This document shows, piece by piece, positions 11,495 through 23,713 of a stretch of 64,000 bases of DNA. The notes beneath the pieces are model-generated. The model was given only the letters and a program-made list of their open reading frames with translations. It searched no databases and was not told the DNA's origin. The position numbers were made by a program, and so were the translations under genes. Source of the DNA: Multifurca ochricompacta (Eukaryota; Basidiomycota; Agaricomycetes; Russulales; Russulaceae). How positions within the stretch are numbered: the first letter of the stretch is position 1; each line of letters opens with the position of its first letter. The stretch spans positions 124,001 to 188,000 of the forward strand of contig WTXG01000027.1 of the NCBI GenBank assembly GCA_022496185.1. Reading direction: 5' to 3'.

Positions 11495-12482
11495 GAAATG
11501 AGTGAGTGGAAAAAGGTGGCGACCAGCACCAGGAGGGCAGACAGAGAATGGGAAGAGACTATTATGATGTGTGTATGGACAAAAGCCTAGGAGTTCGGGG
11601 GCTAGTTCATGACTGTGAGAGAGCGGAAGGCGGCGAAGTTGTCAGGCATCGGGTCACGTTGGAGACGGCGGTTTGGCGGTGCGCGCTTCAAGCCTTGCAC
11701 AGACACAGCCCGGATCCCAGGCCTGACAACTCGAGATGATTGTTGCAGCGCGTTTAGCGCCTTGAGACGTTGGGGTCGGAAGCAGTGCAAGTGCAAGTGC
11801 AAGTCAGTTGTCGAATCTCGAATCCAAACAAAGTCCAGACTCAAAGCTAGGCCAGCACTGGCAGACAGGGTGATTATTCCAGAGCCAAGACTGTAAACCC
11901 CAACCCCGCCCCGCCTTGATGATGATGATAATGATGATGATAATGATGGTGGTGGTGATGAAGATCCCAGAGGACGTAATTAATGATAAATTACGGACCC
12001 AGCTACCAACGACGGATCGACACATCACATAAAGCAATTCCTCGTCCTCGTATCTCGGACCCCTTCACCGCTCTGGCTATGAGTTCATTATATGGATTTA
12101 ATTGGAAAGGACACTTCACAGCAGCTCTCCAGCGGATTAGAAGCTAACCCCTCGAGATATAGTCTCCCACTCACTTCCATTAAGTTGATGCACCAACCAA
12201 TCGATTCTTGTGGGATTCGCACTCATTTATGCGAAAGCGAAATAGTTTATTTGTAAAAGCGCCTTGGTCCTTATCCTTATCAGGACGCACGCCCCTGGAA
12301 ACAGCAGTCCATACTATACACACTCCTTGACACTACTCTCTCTTGGTAACGTAGACGTAGACATAAAAGGATCACCAAGAGTGTGGGTCAGAATGTTATG
12401 TTATCTTCTCTTGAACACCAACGGCACACGACGAGGGCTGAGAGAGAGTCCATGAAATGACCAACGCGAGGTAGGGACCTGC
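11495..12482. other. Intergenic region with GAT/AAT repeat
   Basis: No gene is supported. An interrupted (GAT/AAT/GGT)n tract runs about 11916-11960. The rest is unremarkable. Confidence 0.5.
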
Positions 12483-14946
12483 TTACATTGTAGTCAAACC
12501 CTGATCGAAGGCTGTTATACGAGCGAAACGCTGTTCAAATGTCTCTCCGGCGAATTCTGGTTCTTCCTTGATTTCGATTTTATAGTTGGACACAAGCATA
12601 GTCATGACAGCTATGCCCTCAGTTTCGAAAAATCTGAAGATAGACATGTGAATACGTTGATATTATATCTCGGTAGCTCCTACCGTCTTCCCAAGCAAGC
12701 GCGCGCGCCTACGACAGACTTTTCAGGCATGATCAAATATCACGATGAAACCCGCACATACCTAGGCTGAACGGAATGAAAGCGTCCTTGGGCCAGTCCC
12801 CGAGAAACCTCTCTGGCTTAAAAGCGTGAGGATCCTTCCAGTACCGCGCTGTGGGACTTCCATGAGAACAAACCCTTGAGATGTCAGGAGTGCTCAGCAT
12901 ACGATTATAATGCAGCCCAGGCACATGCAAATTGATTTCTGTTCCTGAAGGGACAGGAAATGTTGTCTTTCCGCCGTCAGCGTTAGTCACCGTCAATGTG
13001 GTATCCTCTGCAACTTCTTTAGGGATGCTAGGCGCCTGAAAACCAAATTAGTTTTGAACCATTATAAAACTGGACAACCGTACTGGAGGGCTGCGCGGGC
13101 ACGGTTAGCATGACCTGGGGACTTGAGTGATACATAAACTCACAACATTCGAAGGGTCTCATAGAAAACGCTGCCCGTGGATGAGAGTCTTCGCTCTGAC
13201 GAACAACCGAATAAATTGACTCACGCCAGTGAGTACGTGAACCGACCCATGTCCTCGTAACCCTAATGGACATTAATTCTTGGATTAGATTGGGCATCGA
13301 CAGAGCTTACAGGCGCCCTATCTAGGCTTGACGTCACGGATTTGATTTGCTGATACAAGCGCTCTTGTTCATCCGGATGGAGGGCTAGCAAGGCGAATGT
13401 AAAGCACAGTGTATGGGCTGCAGTCTGTGGAGCAAGGTCTCAAGATACAACTGAAGGTGGGGAGGGATGGTCGAACCTCATGTCCAGCGAGAAGGAAGAT
13501 GAACACGTTTCCTGGGATACGAATCAGACCTTTTCAAGGATGGGATGTGAGATGGTGTAACATTTACCGAGTAGTTCTTCGTCACTGATGGCCGCCCCAT
13601 CTCCCTGCTCGTCCCGCGCTGCGTCAACGAGGCCACTAAAAAGATCATAACGTTCTTCCTTTTCCTTTGCATTTCGTCGAGCATCGACCAACTCTATCAT
13701 GTATTGCTACTCGGAGTGTCGGTTGTGTGGGACATAGTAAGTCCACGGTGGGGACGGTTGGGACAACATACCTTAAACTCGATAAATGCCAGTTGGACCT
13801 CTCTCGTGTGCTTTGTCAGACCCCAAGCCCAATTTGGGAGAATTATTTTCATAAGCACGTTATTGGACAAAATGTGAAGGGCATCCTTCAAGGCCATTTG
13901 GTGGCCGGGGGGGGGAACAAGGTCGGAAGTCCAGGTGACCCGACGACCGAACCCTGACACGTGTGATATGAAAAGGTTAAAGCAAAGGTTAGAGCATGAT
14001 ATGGACTACCTGCGACGCCAATGACAAAAAGGGCTATCTGGTGAAGATATATATATATAAGGGTAAGGTGAAGACTAGGTTAGGTATTGAGCGACCCACA
14101 GGAAGTGTGATATCCACGCCATGATCCACAACAACTTCGGATTTGTTGCCCCAGACATTGTCGAATAAGTCCTTCATAATCAGGACGGTTTCGTCCCAGA
14201 CTAATTTGTTATTTCTCTAGGGGTGGGTGGAGGTGAGAATGAGCTCAAGAGCCCAAGAACTGAATGTAGCACAGACCTCAGAGAACGCAGGGGCGGCTAC
14301 TTTCCGGTACCTCTTCCATTCCTCTCCTTCAGAGGCCACGATATTTCTGCCGAAAACGGACAATGCTGCATATAATTCAACGGGTTTGGGAAACCTGGCA
14401 CGATATGTTGTGACCTCCTACTAGCCGGGTCAAAGGCGCCTTTAGCGGAGTTAAAAATGACCTTTACTTTAATAGCCGCTGGATCTGCGAGAAATAAAGT
14501 ACACTTAGGCTGAGGAAAGTCGGTAATCTGACGACCAATGAACTTGGTTTGCGTAAATTCACCTACAGAACACAGTGAACTCACCAAGAGAGCAGCATCC
14601 TGTCCTGCGATTGCAAAATCTACGTGGGAAGTAAAACCTGAGCGGTGCTCTCCGGTACTAATGATCGGCCCCTACCTTGATACTTCTGCGCGAGCATCCA
14701 CGAGCCTCCAGAATTCACATAAGGGATTGGGGGAAGCACGCGCATAGTCAATTGCCCCGGGGCAGATGATGGGTTAAAGAGGAAGCGAGGGCCAGAAAGG
14801 TTGCTACGAAAACGGTTTCAATTTTGTCGTCTTGAGGCCGAGAGAAGTACCTACCCAAGATTGCGAGCAATCCTCCTGAGTTTCAACAAGTGCTGTATAA
14901 GAAATACGCCCAAAAGAGAAAAGACAGCAGAAAGGGCCGTGAACAT
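12483..14946 (-). CDS. Cytochrome P450 monooxygenase (basidiomycete, 18 exons)
   Basis: Eighteen exons joined in phase give 511 residues: 14946-14855, 14803-14676, 14619-14585, 14527-14468, 14417-14277, 14216-14100, 14037-14010, 13953-13772, 13706-13568, 13511-13477, 13424-13311, 13262-13225, 13170-13144, 13090-13079, 13027-12903, 12848-12762, 12708-12684, 12633-12483. An N-terminal hydrophobic anchor (FTALSAVFSLLGVFLI) suggests ER localisation. Key motifs: C-helix EGEEWKRYRKVAAPAF; I-helix FIFLLAGHETAAHT; K-helix ExxR in YETLRMF; PERF in FKPERF; heme loop FSLGARACLG with the Cys ligand. The ExxR exon is 27 nt, the next 12 nt, and the heme-Cys exon 25 nt. No frame correction is needed. It belongs to the fungal microsomal P450s; substrate cannot be told from sequence. 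No neighbouring PKS, NRPS or terpene synthase is present. Confidence 0.93.
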
Positions 14947-16270
14947 CGTCCAATATGCAAGCGAGCGCCGGGTAGGGTTGAGAGGTAAGAGATGATGCCC
15001 TGATGTGAACATTGAAGGACTCTAATATTAAAGTGTCTCACTCGTGATTACCTTTCCCAGGGAACTCACCGTATCGCCTGAACACATGGGATCTCTGATT
15101 GGGAACCAATGATGGTCAAGTCAGGCTATCCGAACCTAGAGACGACCAACCCACGTGGATTCAGGCGCTGCTCGGTCTCATGCAATGTTAACGTAGCCGT
15201 GCGCGTACCTTTTCAGTAGTACCATACTAGCGGCGCTACGGTGCTCTGACCGCGGCGGTGGGGGTTGAATTTACCCGAAAAAAGCGCGGGAAAAAGGAAT
15301 AGACAGTCCAACCCAGCCCAGCCCTTTTGATTTGATATGATATGAATCGGGGTTTTTATCGACTTGTCTCGGTTATCTCGGTTATCGCTGGGCAAGGGCG
15401 AATTTACCCTTCGTTCAACAATAGAACTGATCTGATCGAATCACTTGTTCAACCGGTTGTTGTGTTGTGGTGTGGTGAGCTGGTGAGCTGGTGAGCTACG
15501 GTATTAGGATCCGGCCCGAGGACACATCCCATCAATTACAATTAGATCTCTTGGTGCTGGAAGAAATTTCAATTATAAGCCAACAACTTTTCTTTTTAGC
15601 CAGTTCTATGTGCAGAGATCAAGGTCTTACATTATAGATACTCGCGTTACGTACACAATCTGGACAGTGTGATAGTGGAATGAGTATAATACAGCACCGA
15701 TGTGTGTAGACTACCTATAATCTTGTGGTTTGCCAGTGGTTCCAAGGGTGACTGTCTAACCCGGGTGCCCCGGTCTTGAAGGCAGCTCAGCGAGTTGACA
15801 GTTGACAGTTCTTCCGCGATCCGTTTATTTAATGAAGAAACCCCGCGGTCATGGCGGAAGTGGAGATAGCGCCGCGATAGCGATTAAGCAGTACACAATA
15901 GTAAAATGGGTGACAAGTCGGGAAGAAGATGAAAAGAGTAGTAGAGAGGGTAAAAGTGACCAAGTTACAAACACATTTGAGTTGTTCCGTACCTGATACG
16001 TGCTGCTAGTCAAATATGAAAGTCTTCTGCCATGGCAAGATTAAGGCACTTAAACTTATTTTGAAAATAGTTCCTTTCATTCCTGAGCCGGGCGGATATC
16101 CAAACAAAAAATGGGCAATAGTAGTATACGAGGTTCTAGGGCTATACGACAGACAATACTTAACAAAGAGTAGGAAGAAAGAAAACAGAGGGGGGGTGAG
16201 AAAATTGGCAACAAATAAGATGGTACGCATCGCTAAAAAAAACCAGACCCTGAAAACGTCCATACACACG
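14947..16270. other. Intergenic region upstream of P450, nothing recognised
   Basis: About 1.3 kb without a supportable gene. It holds the P450 upstream region and the 3' flank of the Rsc8-like gene, with AT-rich stretches at 15550-15720. Confidence 0.5.
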
Positions 16271-18456
16271 TCAAGACAGGGCTGCAATGTTTCCTCCGCT
16301 CAGGGGACCTCCCTCTCCCTCTGCGGCCGCCGTTCCTTGTACCTCTGTCGCGCGTAAACCCTGGCCAGTGGATCCAACCCCGGTCTGCGCCACAGTAGCC
16401 GCTACGGCGATCGCACTACTCGTGCCGTTTGAATGCCTAGCAAGCTCAGCACGGACACCCTCAAGGGCGCGCTTCAAGCCGATGCGTTCAGTAACTAAGG
16501 ACATTCTCGCGGCCTCCAGCGTCCGTCGTTCCTCTTCTAGCAGATCCTCCAGCTCTTCGAACTGCGACATCTTAAGCTCAAGCTTCGTCAAAGTCAGCTT
16601 AATAACCGCCGCGAGCGTCGAACGGATCTGCGTCTCCTCTGCGTCGGCAAGCGTCGAAGCCGCCTTGGCGGACGAGCTGAGCGCCAGCTTTGCGGCTCTT
16701 ACAACGTTCGAATGGGGAACGCCCACAGTGGGCTTTGGGGGTGGGCCATCGATGGACATATCATCTGCTGTGGGTGCAGTAGTGCTTGAAGGGACATCGG
16801 CCGGTGCAGATGACTTTTCTACGGTATCCTCTTCCATACTATCATTCGGAGCTTCGTCCTTCTTTTCCGACTCTGGCTGCTCTCTTGAGCCCTCCAGTGA
16901 AGGACTGGCCTCCTTTTTGTCGGTTGCGAGGTCGTGTAGTGCCGTCTTCGCGGCTTCGGCGGCAACTCCAGGCCCCACAACCCCAGAAAGGAATGCGACG
17001 ACGCTCATCACAGGATTGTCTGCCTGCTCGAAAGGCACTCGAGCGTACCTTAACGCGCCCATTTCGCCTTCGCTTGCCAGGTAAGGATCCTCAATTGGTA
17101 GCTCGAGGAATTTGCGTATGCATTGTTGTGCGGAGCGCGTGCCAACGTGCGTTTCGATTGAAAACCAGTCGTCGTCATACATTTCCACCGCCTCGAGCAG
17201 ATGTAGGACTTCCTGATCCGTCCACGTATCCCCATTTCCCGAGCCATGCGCATTTCCGCTGCCGACGCTTGAGAGTTTGACGAAGTCTCCGCTAAACATG
17301 GTTGATGGAAAGCGGCCGTCCAGGTAACAGGGTTGGCAAAGCTCAAAATCTTTGACCTTGAGGGAATGATAACGCAGAGCTGTACAGTCAGAGCCGCAGG
17401 TGTCGCATTTGTAAGTTACTGTTGCAATGCTCCGTCCTGAAGAGCCATTCACAGCGCCCAAAGTCGCGCCATTTGCTAATGTGCTTGCCTCCGTCTCGGT
17501 AATAGGGCGTGAAGCTTTTGACGTGGTCTGATAGATGTTAGAGCGAAGTTCAAGTGATGCTGGGGTGGCAGGCGGTTGCGGTTTGACGCCATTGACAACC
17601 GTATTAGGGTGCTGTGATGGGCGAGTACCGGGATGGAGTGATTGGAGACCACGAGGGGTATCGAGAATGACACGGAAATGACCAGTGAACGGGGGAGCAA
17701 GGGCGGCGGGACGCGCCTCTGGGTCAATCTAGGCGAAGCCGCGTTAGAGTCGACATTCGGAGAGTTCACAGATTTCGGATGCACCTGGTAGTTGATTAAA
17801 CCCCATTGTTCCAGGAAAGCGTGAACACGCATGATGGCGCATACGTCTCCCGCGAGATTGCGTCGGCACGCTGTGACAGTGAGATACTCAGTGGGCCTGA
17901 GACGATAAGTGTTGATCATGAAGTCACGATAGTCTTTGTAGATTGACGGTGTTTTTGATCTATTTCGCGAGTTGAAGAACTCTGGCAGCGCGCGTCGTTC
18001 AACAGGATGAATCTTGGACATATCGAACCAGGCTGAGTACGAAGGTATGATGACCTCATGAGTTTGTGCGGCGAGATATTTGCGAGCTTGGTCTTCGACG
18101 CGCTGCCTATTAGCTTCGAGCTGTGCGGGGTCTTCGTCGTCATTCTCTTCGCCAGACTCTGCCTCCTCTTCGCCTCCCTCCGCCATTTCCACATCTGCCG
18201 TTTCCTCCTCACCCTCACCCTCACCTTTTATCACTTTGACCTTTCCACCAGTCTCTGGACCAGGTGCGGGTGCGGGTTCATTAGGAATGTTACCGAGTTC
18301 GCCACCTTGGATGGGATCAAGCTCGGCGCGCTTTCCCGGGGCGTTGTCTGGGTCGACTGGCGTTGCGCCTTGATTTTGTGGTGGGACATTGAGTTTGATA
18401 CGTTTCGTATCCGATGTAGAGGGAGATGGAGATGCGGTACGCTTCGGTGAGTCCAT
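16271..18456 (-). CDS. Rsc8/Swi3-like SWIRM-SANT subunit of a chromatin-remodelling complex
   Basis: Two exons, 18456-17785 and 17728-16271, with a 56-nt intron, give 709 residues in phase. Order: acidic/Ser-rich N-terminus; SWIRM domain ([20 protein letters not shown] ... [20 protein letters not shown] ... [11 protein letters not shown]); a zinc-binding ZZ-like segment ([10 protein letters not shown] ... [15 protein letters not shown]); SANT domain ([20 protein letters not shown] ... [19 protein letters not shown]); and a C-terminal coiled coil ([20 protein letters not shown]). This is the full architecture of fungal Rsc8/Swi3, the scaffold of RSC and SWI/SNF in the nucleus. Whether it serves RSC, SWI/SNF or both cannot be told here. 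The start is chosen because MDSPKR follows directly and the upstream sequence lacks conservation. Confidence 0.92.
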
Positions 18457-18681
18457 AACCTGAAAGTAATGAAGTCGCAAACCGTCTAGCGGGAGTCGGG
18501 AGTCGACATCCTCAACAAATCTCATATACATTTCCCACACTTCCCACGTGCCATTTACCCACGTGACAATTCAATCCCGTTCCGCCACGCCCACTACCAC
18601 TACTCACTACTCACTACTCTGCTCACTGGATCCAGTGGGTATCGCTCGGGCTTAGGTCTCACCTTCACCTAGTTCTGGTTC
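18457..18681. promoter_or_regulatory. Divergent promoter, Rsc8-like / PPR-like genes
   Basis: Only 225 bp separate the two start codons. It contains CCACGTG-type motifs (CACGTG at about 18545 and a second ACCCACGTGACA at 18557), candidate E-boxes for a bHLH factor, and a CACTACTCACTACTC direct repeat near 18600. Confidence 0.45.
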
Positions 18682-21173
18682 ATGACCCCGGCCCTCTTGG
18701 CCCTCCCAAATGGTCTCTTTCCTCTTCAAAACCAACTCAAGTCTCTATTATGGACATCCTCATCCTCTAAACTTAAGGCATTCAGCACTTCCCTAATCGT
18801 TGACATGGAGGATACTCCTGCGATGAAGGCTCTAAGGGAAATACCCTATCCTTCCACTTCCCCAGACCCTTCTATTTTTGAATCTTGGTCGAATGAATAC
18901 GATAACGTGCGTCTACCTCGGCCTTCCCTCAGGCGGCGGTCTATCGGGAAAACGTCCTCCTTACGACGTACATCCCACCATCATGATGCAAGTAGTTTGC
19001 TTGAGAACCTCTCCTTGAGTGGGAAGTTTGCAGAGGCCCAAGAGGTCCGCGAAGAGCTACTTGAAATGAACATTCATATACGACCCAGTCTCGCTTACTC
19101 TCACGCCGCTTGGCATGTCCTACGACAACGTCCCTGGCGCACAAATCGTTCCGAAGTGTTCGCAAGCTGGCTATCTCTCCTTCCAAACATGGCTGACACC
19201 GAGAAAGTACCTCAATTTAATGAGCTCAAGACGGCTCTACTTTTCAACACGAGTACTCTGGACCTCGACAGCATTGCTCAGTTTGGCCTCGTCCTTTCTT
19301 CGAAGGGGTACATTCGAAGTATGGGCGCCACTGTCGTCGCTTGCTTGACGCGCTACGCACACCCGGACGTCAGTTCGCGAATCCTGGATGAGATGTGACA
19401 GCCGACGATGATTACAAGCGGAAAAAGCTCGGTCTGACGCGCGATGCAGAGACTCGGTACAAGCATACCTCGAAGCGGCTATGGAGCATTGCTGTCCGAA
19501 CCCATTGCACCGCAGGTCGACCAGAACTTGCGTTCCAAATGGCTAAGAGAGCACATGAACGTGGTTTCAATCTTACGCAATATACCTACCAATACCTTTT
19601 AGGAAAACTGGAAGCTGATAGTCTCAAGGAATTATCAGAGGAGGTTCGGGCTTTTCCTGGTTGCGGATCTCTCGATGTCGCGAAGAGCCGTCTCATCATC
19701 CAGAGCATTTGTAAGCCTAAGCCGATACCCCCAATCATCCCTGGTCAACGGAAGGCCGTTAATCAAGCCCTCGTTCTGGCCATTCTAAAACGCAGTTCGC
19801 AATCTGGGGTACCAGCCAATGCAGCCAGCATTGTTCCCTATTTCGACATCTACAAGACTGACCTTCGTGGTGGCGCAGTGAACAAGCTTCGAGCCCGTGC
19901 CTACAGGCTTTCACTCACTGCAGTATCCACGGTGCTCCTCGCAGAGCTCTTACACCATCACCGACGTGGGCAGTTTATACACGTTCTCTGGCTCTTTGAC
20001 AAATTTTTCCACGTCGTCGGTGTACCCGCTCGAGACGTCGCACGACGTCTATGGAAGCGCGACCACTACCCCCTGAACATGCGCGTCTTTCCCTGGGCAC
20101 TCCCACCTCGTATAACAGAGACAACCTTCAATCTGCCCTCCAAATTATGGCCGACGACTCATCACACAGCTCTGGTCTGGACAGCTCTCGTGCAGCTCTG
20201 CGAGAGCGAGGAAGACGTTGTCGACCTCTATAACCAACTTCTCGAGCGCACCGCGCAATTCCAACAGGAATCCCAACAGCAAAAACAACCCCACATTGGG
20301 TGGCACAGTCTCCATCACCAGGACAACGGTTTCACCCCTGTCGTCATGTCTACTGATCGGTACGACGCCGCACATTTCCGGCCGTTCCTTATCGCTCGTA
20401 CACTTCTCCGCGGTGCCCAACTCGGCCTCCGTGTCCTCGATGACATGCAAGATCGTGGCATAACACCGAGCGTGCCGATCCTTGGTACCGCTGCAGCGCT
20501 CCAAGCGCGACACGGCGAGCCCGCTGTGGCGCTACGCATACTCAATTTACTACGGGGTCAACTCGCCCACACCGTTGCCTCCTCCATACCATCGTCGTCA
20601 TCGACGTCTACGAATGCGGCTACTCCACGTTCATTGAATGCGGTAGCAGACTTGGAACTGGCGCGCGATGACAAGACATTGTTGCTCACAGCCTTTACCG
20701 GCGTCCTGCGCGGGCTTGTGGACCGTCGCGCACTCGTGCAGGCTCGGCAACTCGCCGATATGATTTCCGATCGCTTAGGTTACGTCGAGGGTGATGGCAG
20801 TGGCAAAGGCGGAAACGCGCGCACGGATGCTGCGCTGAGATTCTTGCGCCGTCTTGAGGTGGAAGGACCCAGTGCGGAACCCGAAACGCAGGAGCAGCCG
20901 GCGCTGCAGCAAGGTTATTATTACCCTTTCCTCAAGAGGCCCAACGGCGAGGTGGGTCCTAACACTCTTCCCATTTTTTCTTCCCATTTTTCTCCATATT
21001 GCCTTCTCTCCTCTCGCCTATCCGCGTTTTCCGCCCCCCCCCCTCTTCCTCCCCTCTTGAGTGGCGCCAGTCGTGCGCTACCAGTCCATTCTGACTCACA
21101 TAAAACTTTGATGCGACGTTTACCCGTTACCCAGGTCATCAAAACCCTCAATGCAGCCCCTGGTACGAATTGA
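18682..21173 (+). CDS. Mitochondrial PPR-like protein, frame broken by one base
   Basis: The first segment (18682-19398) has an N-terminus rich in Leu/Ser/Lys with few acidic residues, consistent with mitochondrial import, then helical pairs (LLENLSLSGKFAEAQEVREE, RILDEM). A TGA at 19396 follows DEM; one missing base there (ATG-GTGACA) gives ADDDYKRKKLGLTRDAETRY and then a long helical repeat region (SIAVRTHCTAGRPELAFQMA, RTLLRGAQLGLRVLDDMQDR) to 20950. Tandem helix-turn-helix repeats of this kind occur in fungal PPR proteins that bind organellar RNA. The end is uncertain: an intron from GTGGGT (about 20952) to CAG (about 21134) would give a short tail ending at 21173. I do not recognise a specific ortholog. 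Confidence 0.6.
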
Positions 21174-21803
21174 CCGTAAAACCGATCATTTCACCCTCCA
21201 CACTTCGCTCCTACGTTTCAGCTCCTTTCCCAAGGTGCCTTTTTACTTCTGTGATGCGAACAGACGTAACAATGCCGCCCTATCCCCTCCCTGCCATGTT
21301 CTCTGCCTATGTCTTACACTCCGGACGACTCCAAGTCGATTGTTGCAGCAAATATCGCTCTTTTGGTCGCTGGGATTTGCCTTGCCTTTTGCGCTGGGTG
21401 CAGTTTTGGTTCCCCTGCGTAACAGTTTTCTCATTGCACACCGAGCTGTGTCCGGAGGGGGAACTAGCCGAAGCAGCCAACGACTTAATGGGCGTGTGCA
21501 AATGGAGGTATGCACTAGAACGGAGGCGGAGCGTTAAATTTGATAGCAGAGGCATGCAGCGCGAAGAGGGAGTGAGGAAATGAAACGTCCAGTAGCGTAC
21601 GGATGCTGGAAGTGTTATACAACGTGGTAATTAAAATAAACAGAATAAAAGATGTCCGTTTCAAGCACTTGGAACAAATGAAATATGCAGATGGAGAAAG
21701 AAATAAGGGCTATATATCTCAAGGATGATGATGATCAGTATATCGGCTAATGTGGGGCAGGGCCGCGGTCGGTAAATAAACCGCGATAGGGCGAGAACAA
21801 ATA
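21174..21803. other. Convergent intergenic region, nothing recognised
   Basis: About 630 bp between two gene 3' ends. Only open frames without family resemblance are present. AT-rich 3'-flank sequence with poly(A)-signal-like AATAAA motifs lies at 21635-21660. Confidence 0.45.
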
Positions 21804-23415
21804 TCATGGGTTCGTCTCAGCTGGAGCTGATGTCGGAGTGGCAGCTGCATCAGCAGTAGGGGAATCCGCGGTGGCAGGGAGACGTTGAGCCGAGCGGATG
21901 TTCGTGTACGCGGGTGGGAGTTCGATCAGTTCAGGTTCGCCATTACCCCCGGATCCTCGCTGGACCGGCATCGTCGTGCTGAATAATGTTAACAGGGCGC
22001 AGTTGGGAAGGTGCCCCAGTCTTGCGCGTGGTCGTCGTCCCCGTAGCCATACTTGCGGGTGTTTGCGGCCGTATGATATCCGCCGGAGTCATCGAGAGTG
22101 GACGAGTGTGAGTGGAGGCAGCGTCGGACGTTCCTCCAATAGTCGGGTCGGGAACGAGGAAAGGCTCGGGGTGTAATAGTGAGGAAGGTCGTGTGATACC
22201 GCATTGTCATCCTCATCATCCTGAAGGACGTTGACGGGTCGTTCTTTTGAAATAGCGGAATATTGTCGTCGCCGAAAGAAGAATAAAGCGAGTAAACCAA
22301 TAGCAACGAAGCCAATGACGGCGCCTACGACCCCACCTGCAAAAGGGAAAATATTGAATGATTAAGAATAAAAGATGCTAAAATTACGCACCAACGATAG
22401 CTCCGGTATTGCTAAAGAACAGGGTAAGTGAGCTAAGGCGGGTTCTTAGACAAGGAATTGACTTACGAATGGTTCCCACCGCTGTTACCCGTGGATGTAC
22501 CGCTGGTGCTGGTGGGATAGCTACCTCCTGCAGGGCTACCAGCCGTTGAAGAGGGGGAGCTGTTGCTGAGACAAGAACTGTTTGATGAGTAAGCGACAGT
22601 GAATGGAGCGCTACCGCCGGATCCAATGCCCTGATTATCACCGCGACGACAAGGATGTTGGTGCCGCCAGCTATGTCAACTGTCCAGTTGAAACCGGTAC
22701 CAGTGTTGTTATTGGTAGATAGTGGGCCTTGCGGGATGGCAAACGAGTTACCACCGGGTATTACACCAAGAAGATTGACAGTGCTGCCGGTGGTACGAGT
22801 TACGATGAAGGAAAATGTCAGAAACTTCCAAATAGGGAAGGACGGCCGCGGAGGAATAGAACACCCACCCATTGACGAAAGACTGTTCCCACCACCACCG
22901 GACCGATTCACATTGGGTAATGCCGCCAGTCGGGTCGATACTGAATACCCAAGGGCCTTGAACACTGTGGGAGGCATCATAGCAACTCGAGTCTGATGAT
23001 TGAAGGACGGTGACTGGAGTACTTGTGCCACCGGAGCCGAAACTGTTACTGTCGCTGACCTGCCAGGGGAGGGTCACGCAATAAGCGAAGGATTTGAGAG
23101 AATGGATGAAGAACTGGAACGGCAGGAACTGACAACTGCAACAAAGGACGAATTTTCGGGGAAATTGAGTTTGAAGCTTAAGGTGGTGCTTGTTCCAGAG
23201 AAAGAAATGTTCTGGATTGTACGGACTTCAGTATTATTTGCAAACGGAGAAGGGCCGCTCGGAATGATGAGAAGACTGTAGGGAGGTTGACCAGAACCCT
23301 GGACGGCGAGGGAAAGATTTTGACATTGACGAGGTTGCGAAGTGAACTGCCAGGTATATGCGTTGGCGAGGAGTGGAAATAAAAACAAGAAGAAGGGTAT
23401 CGTTAAATGCTTCAT
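21804..23415 (-). CDS. Secreted type I membrane protein with PPAY cytoplasmic motif
   Basis: Start ATG 23415 begins a clear signal peptide (KHLTIPFFLFLFPLLANA) followed by YTWQFTSQPRQC. Exons: 23415-23134, 23059-22869, 22783-22467, 22411-22392 (20 nt) and 22336-21804, about 447 residues. The ectodomain holds two similar units: PPYSLLIIPSG ... VSDSNSFGSGGTSTPVTV and GVIPGGNSFAIP ... GDNQGIGSGGSAPFTVAYSS. Then a Ser/Gly/Thr stalk, a membrane span (TGAIVG-GVVGAVIGFVAIGLLALFFF) and a RRRQ stop. The cytosolic tail ends with ELPPAYTNIRS, a PPxY motif that could recruit WW-domain (Rsp5-type) ubiquitin ligases. Staying in frame needs one base added at about 22642, one added in CCCC at 22168-22171 (sense strand), and one removed from a C5 run at 21946-21950. 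Function unknown; widespread fold type in Agaricomycetes. Confidence 0.7.
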
Positions 23416-23713
23416 GGTGTCGTGAGAGTGAAAACGAAAGGAAAAATAAAAGGAAAAAAAAGGGAAACGTTGTCGGCTTCGTTTCGTTGGCGATAGTTAA
23501 AGTGGCTTATCGATCTGAGATCTTATCGCTTACTTTATCATATCACGTGTGTTGTAATAAATATGTGACATGATGACATCACTCACGTTCACATCCATCC
23601 ATCCATCCGTCCGTCCGCTCATGCACACGCATATATCCATCCGTGGGGGTGGGGATGGGGGTTTGCATACATCCACATAATTAACAGCTCAACTACTACT
23701 ATTACAATCTATA
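23416..23713. promoter_or_regulatory. Divergent promoter with CATC/CGTC tetranucleotide repeat
   Basis: 298 bp between start codons of the membrane protein and the Gin4-like kinase. An imperfect (CATC)n-(CGTC)n run is at about 23591-23618 and a G-rich stretch at 23642-23662. Confidence 0.4.
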
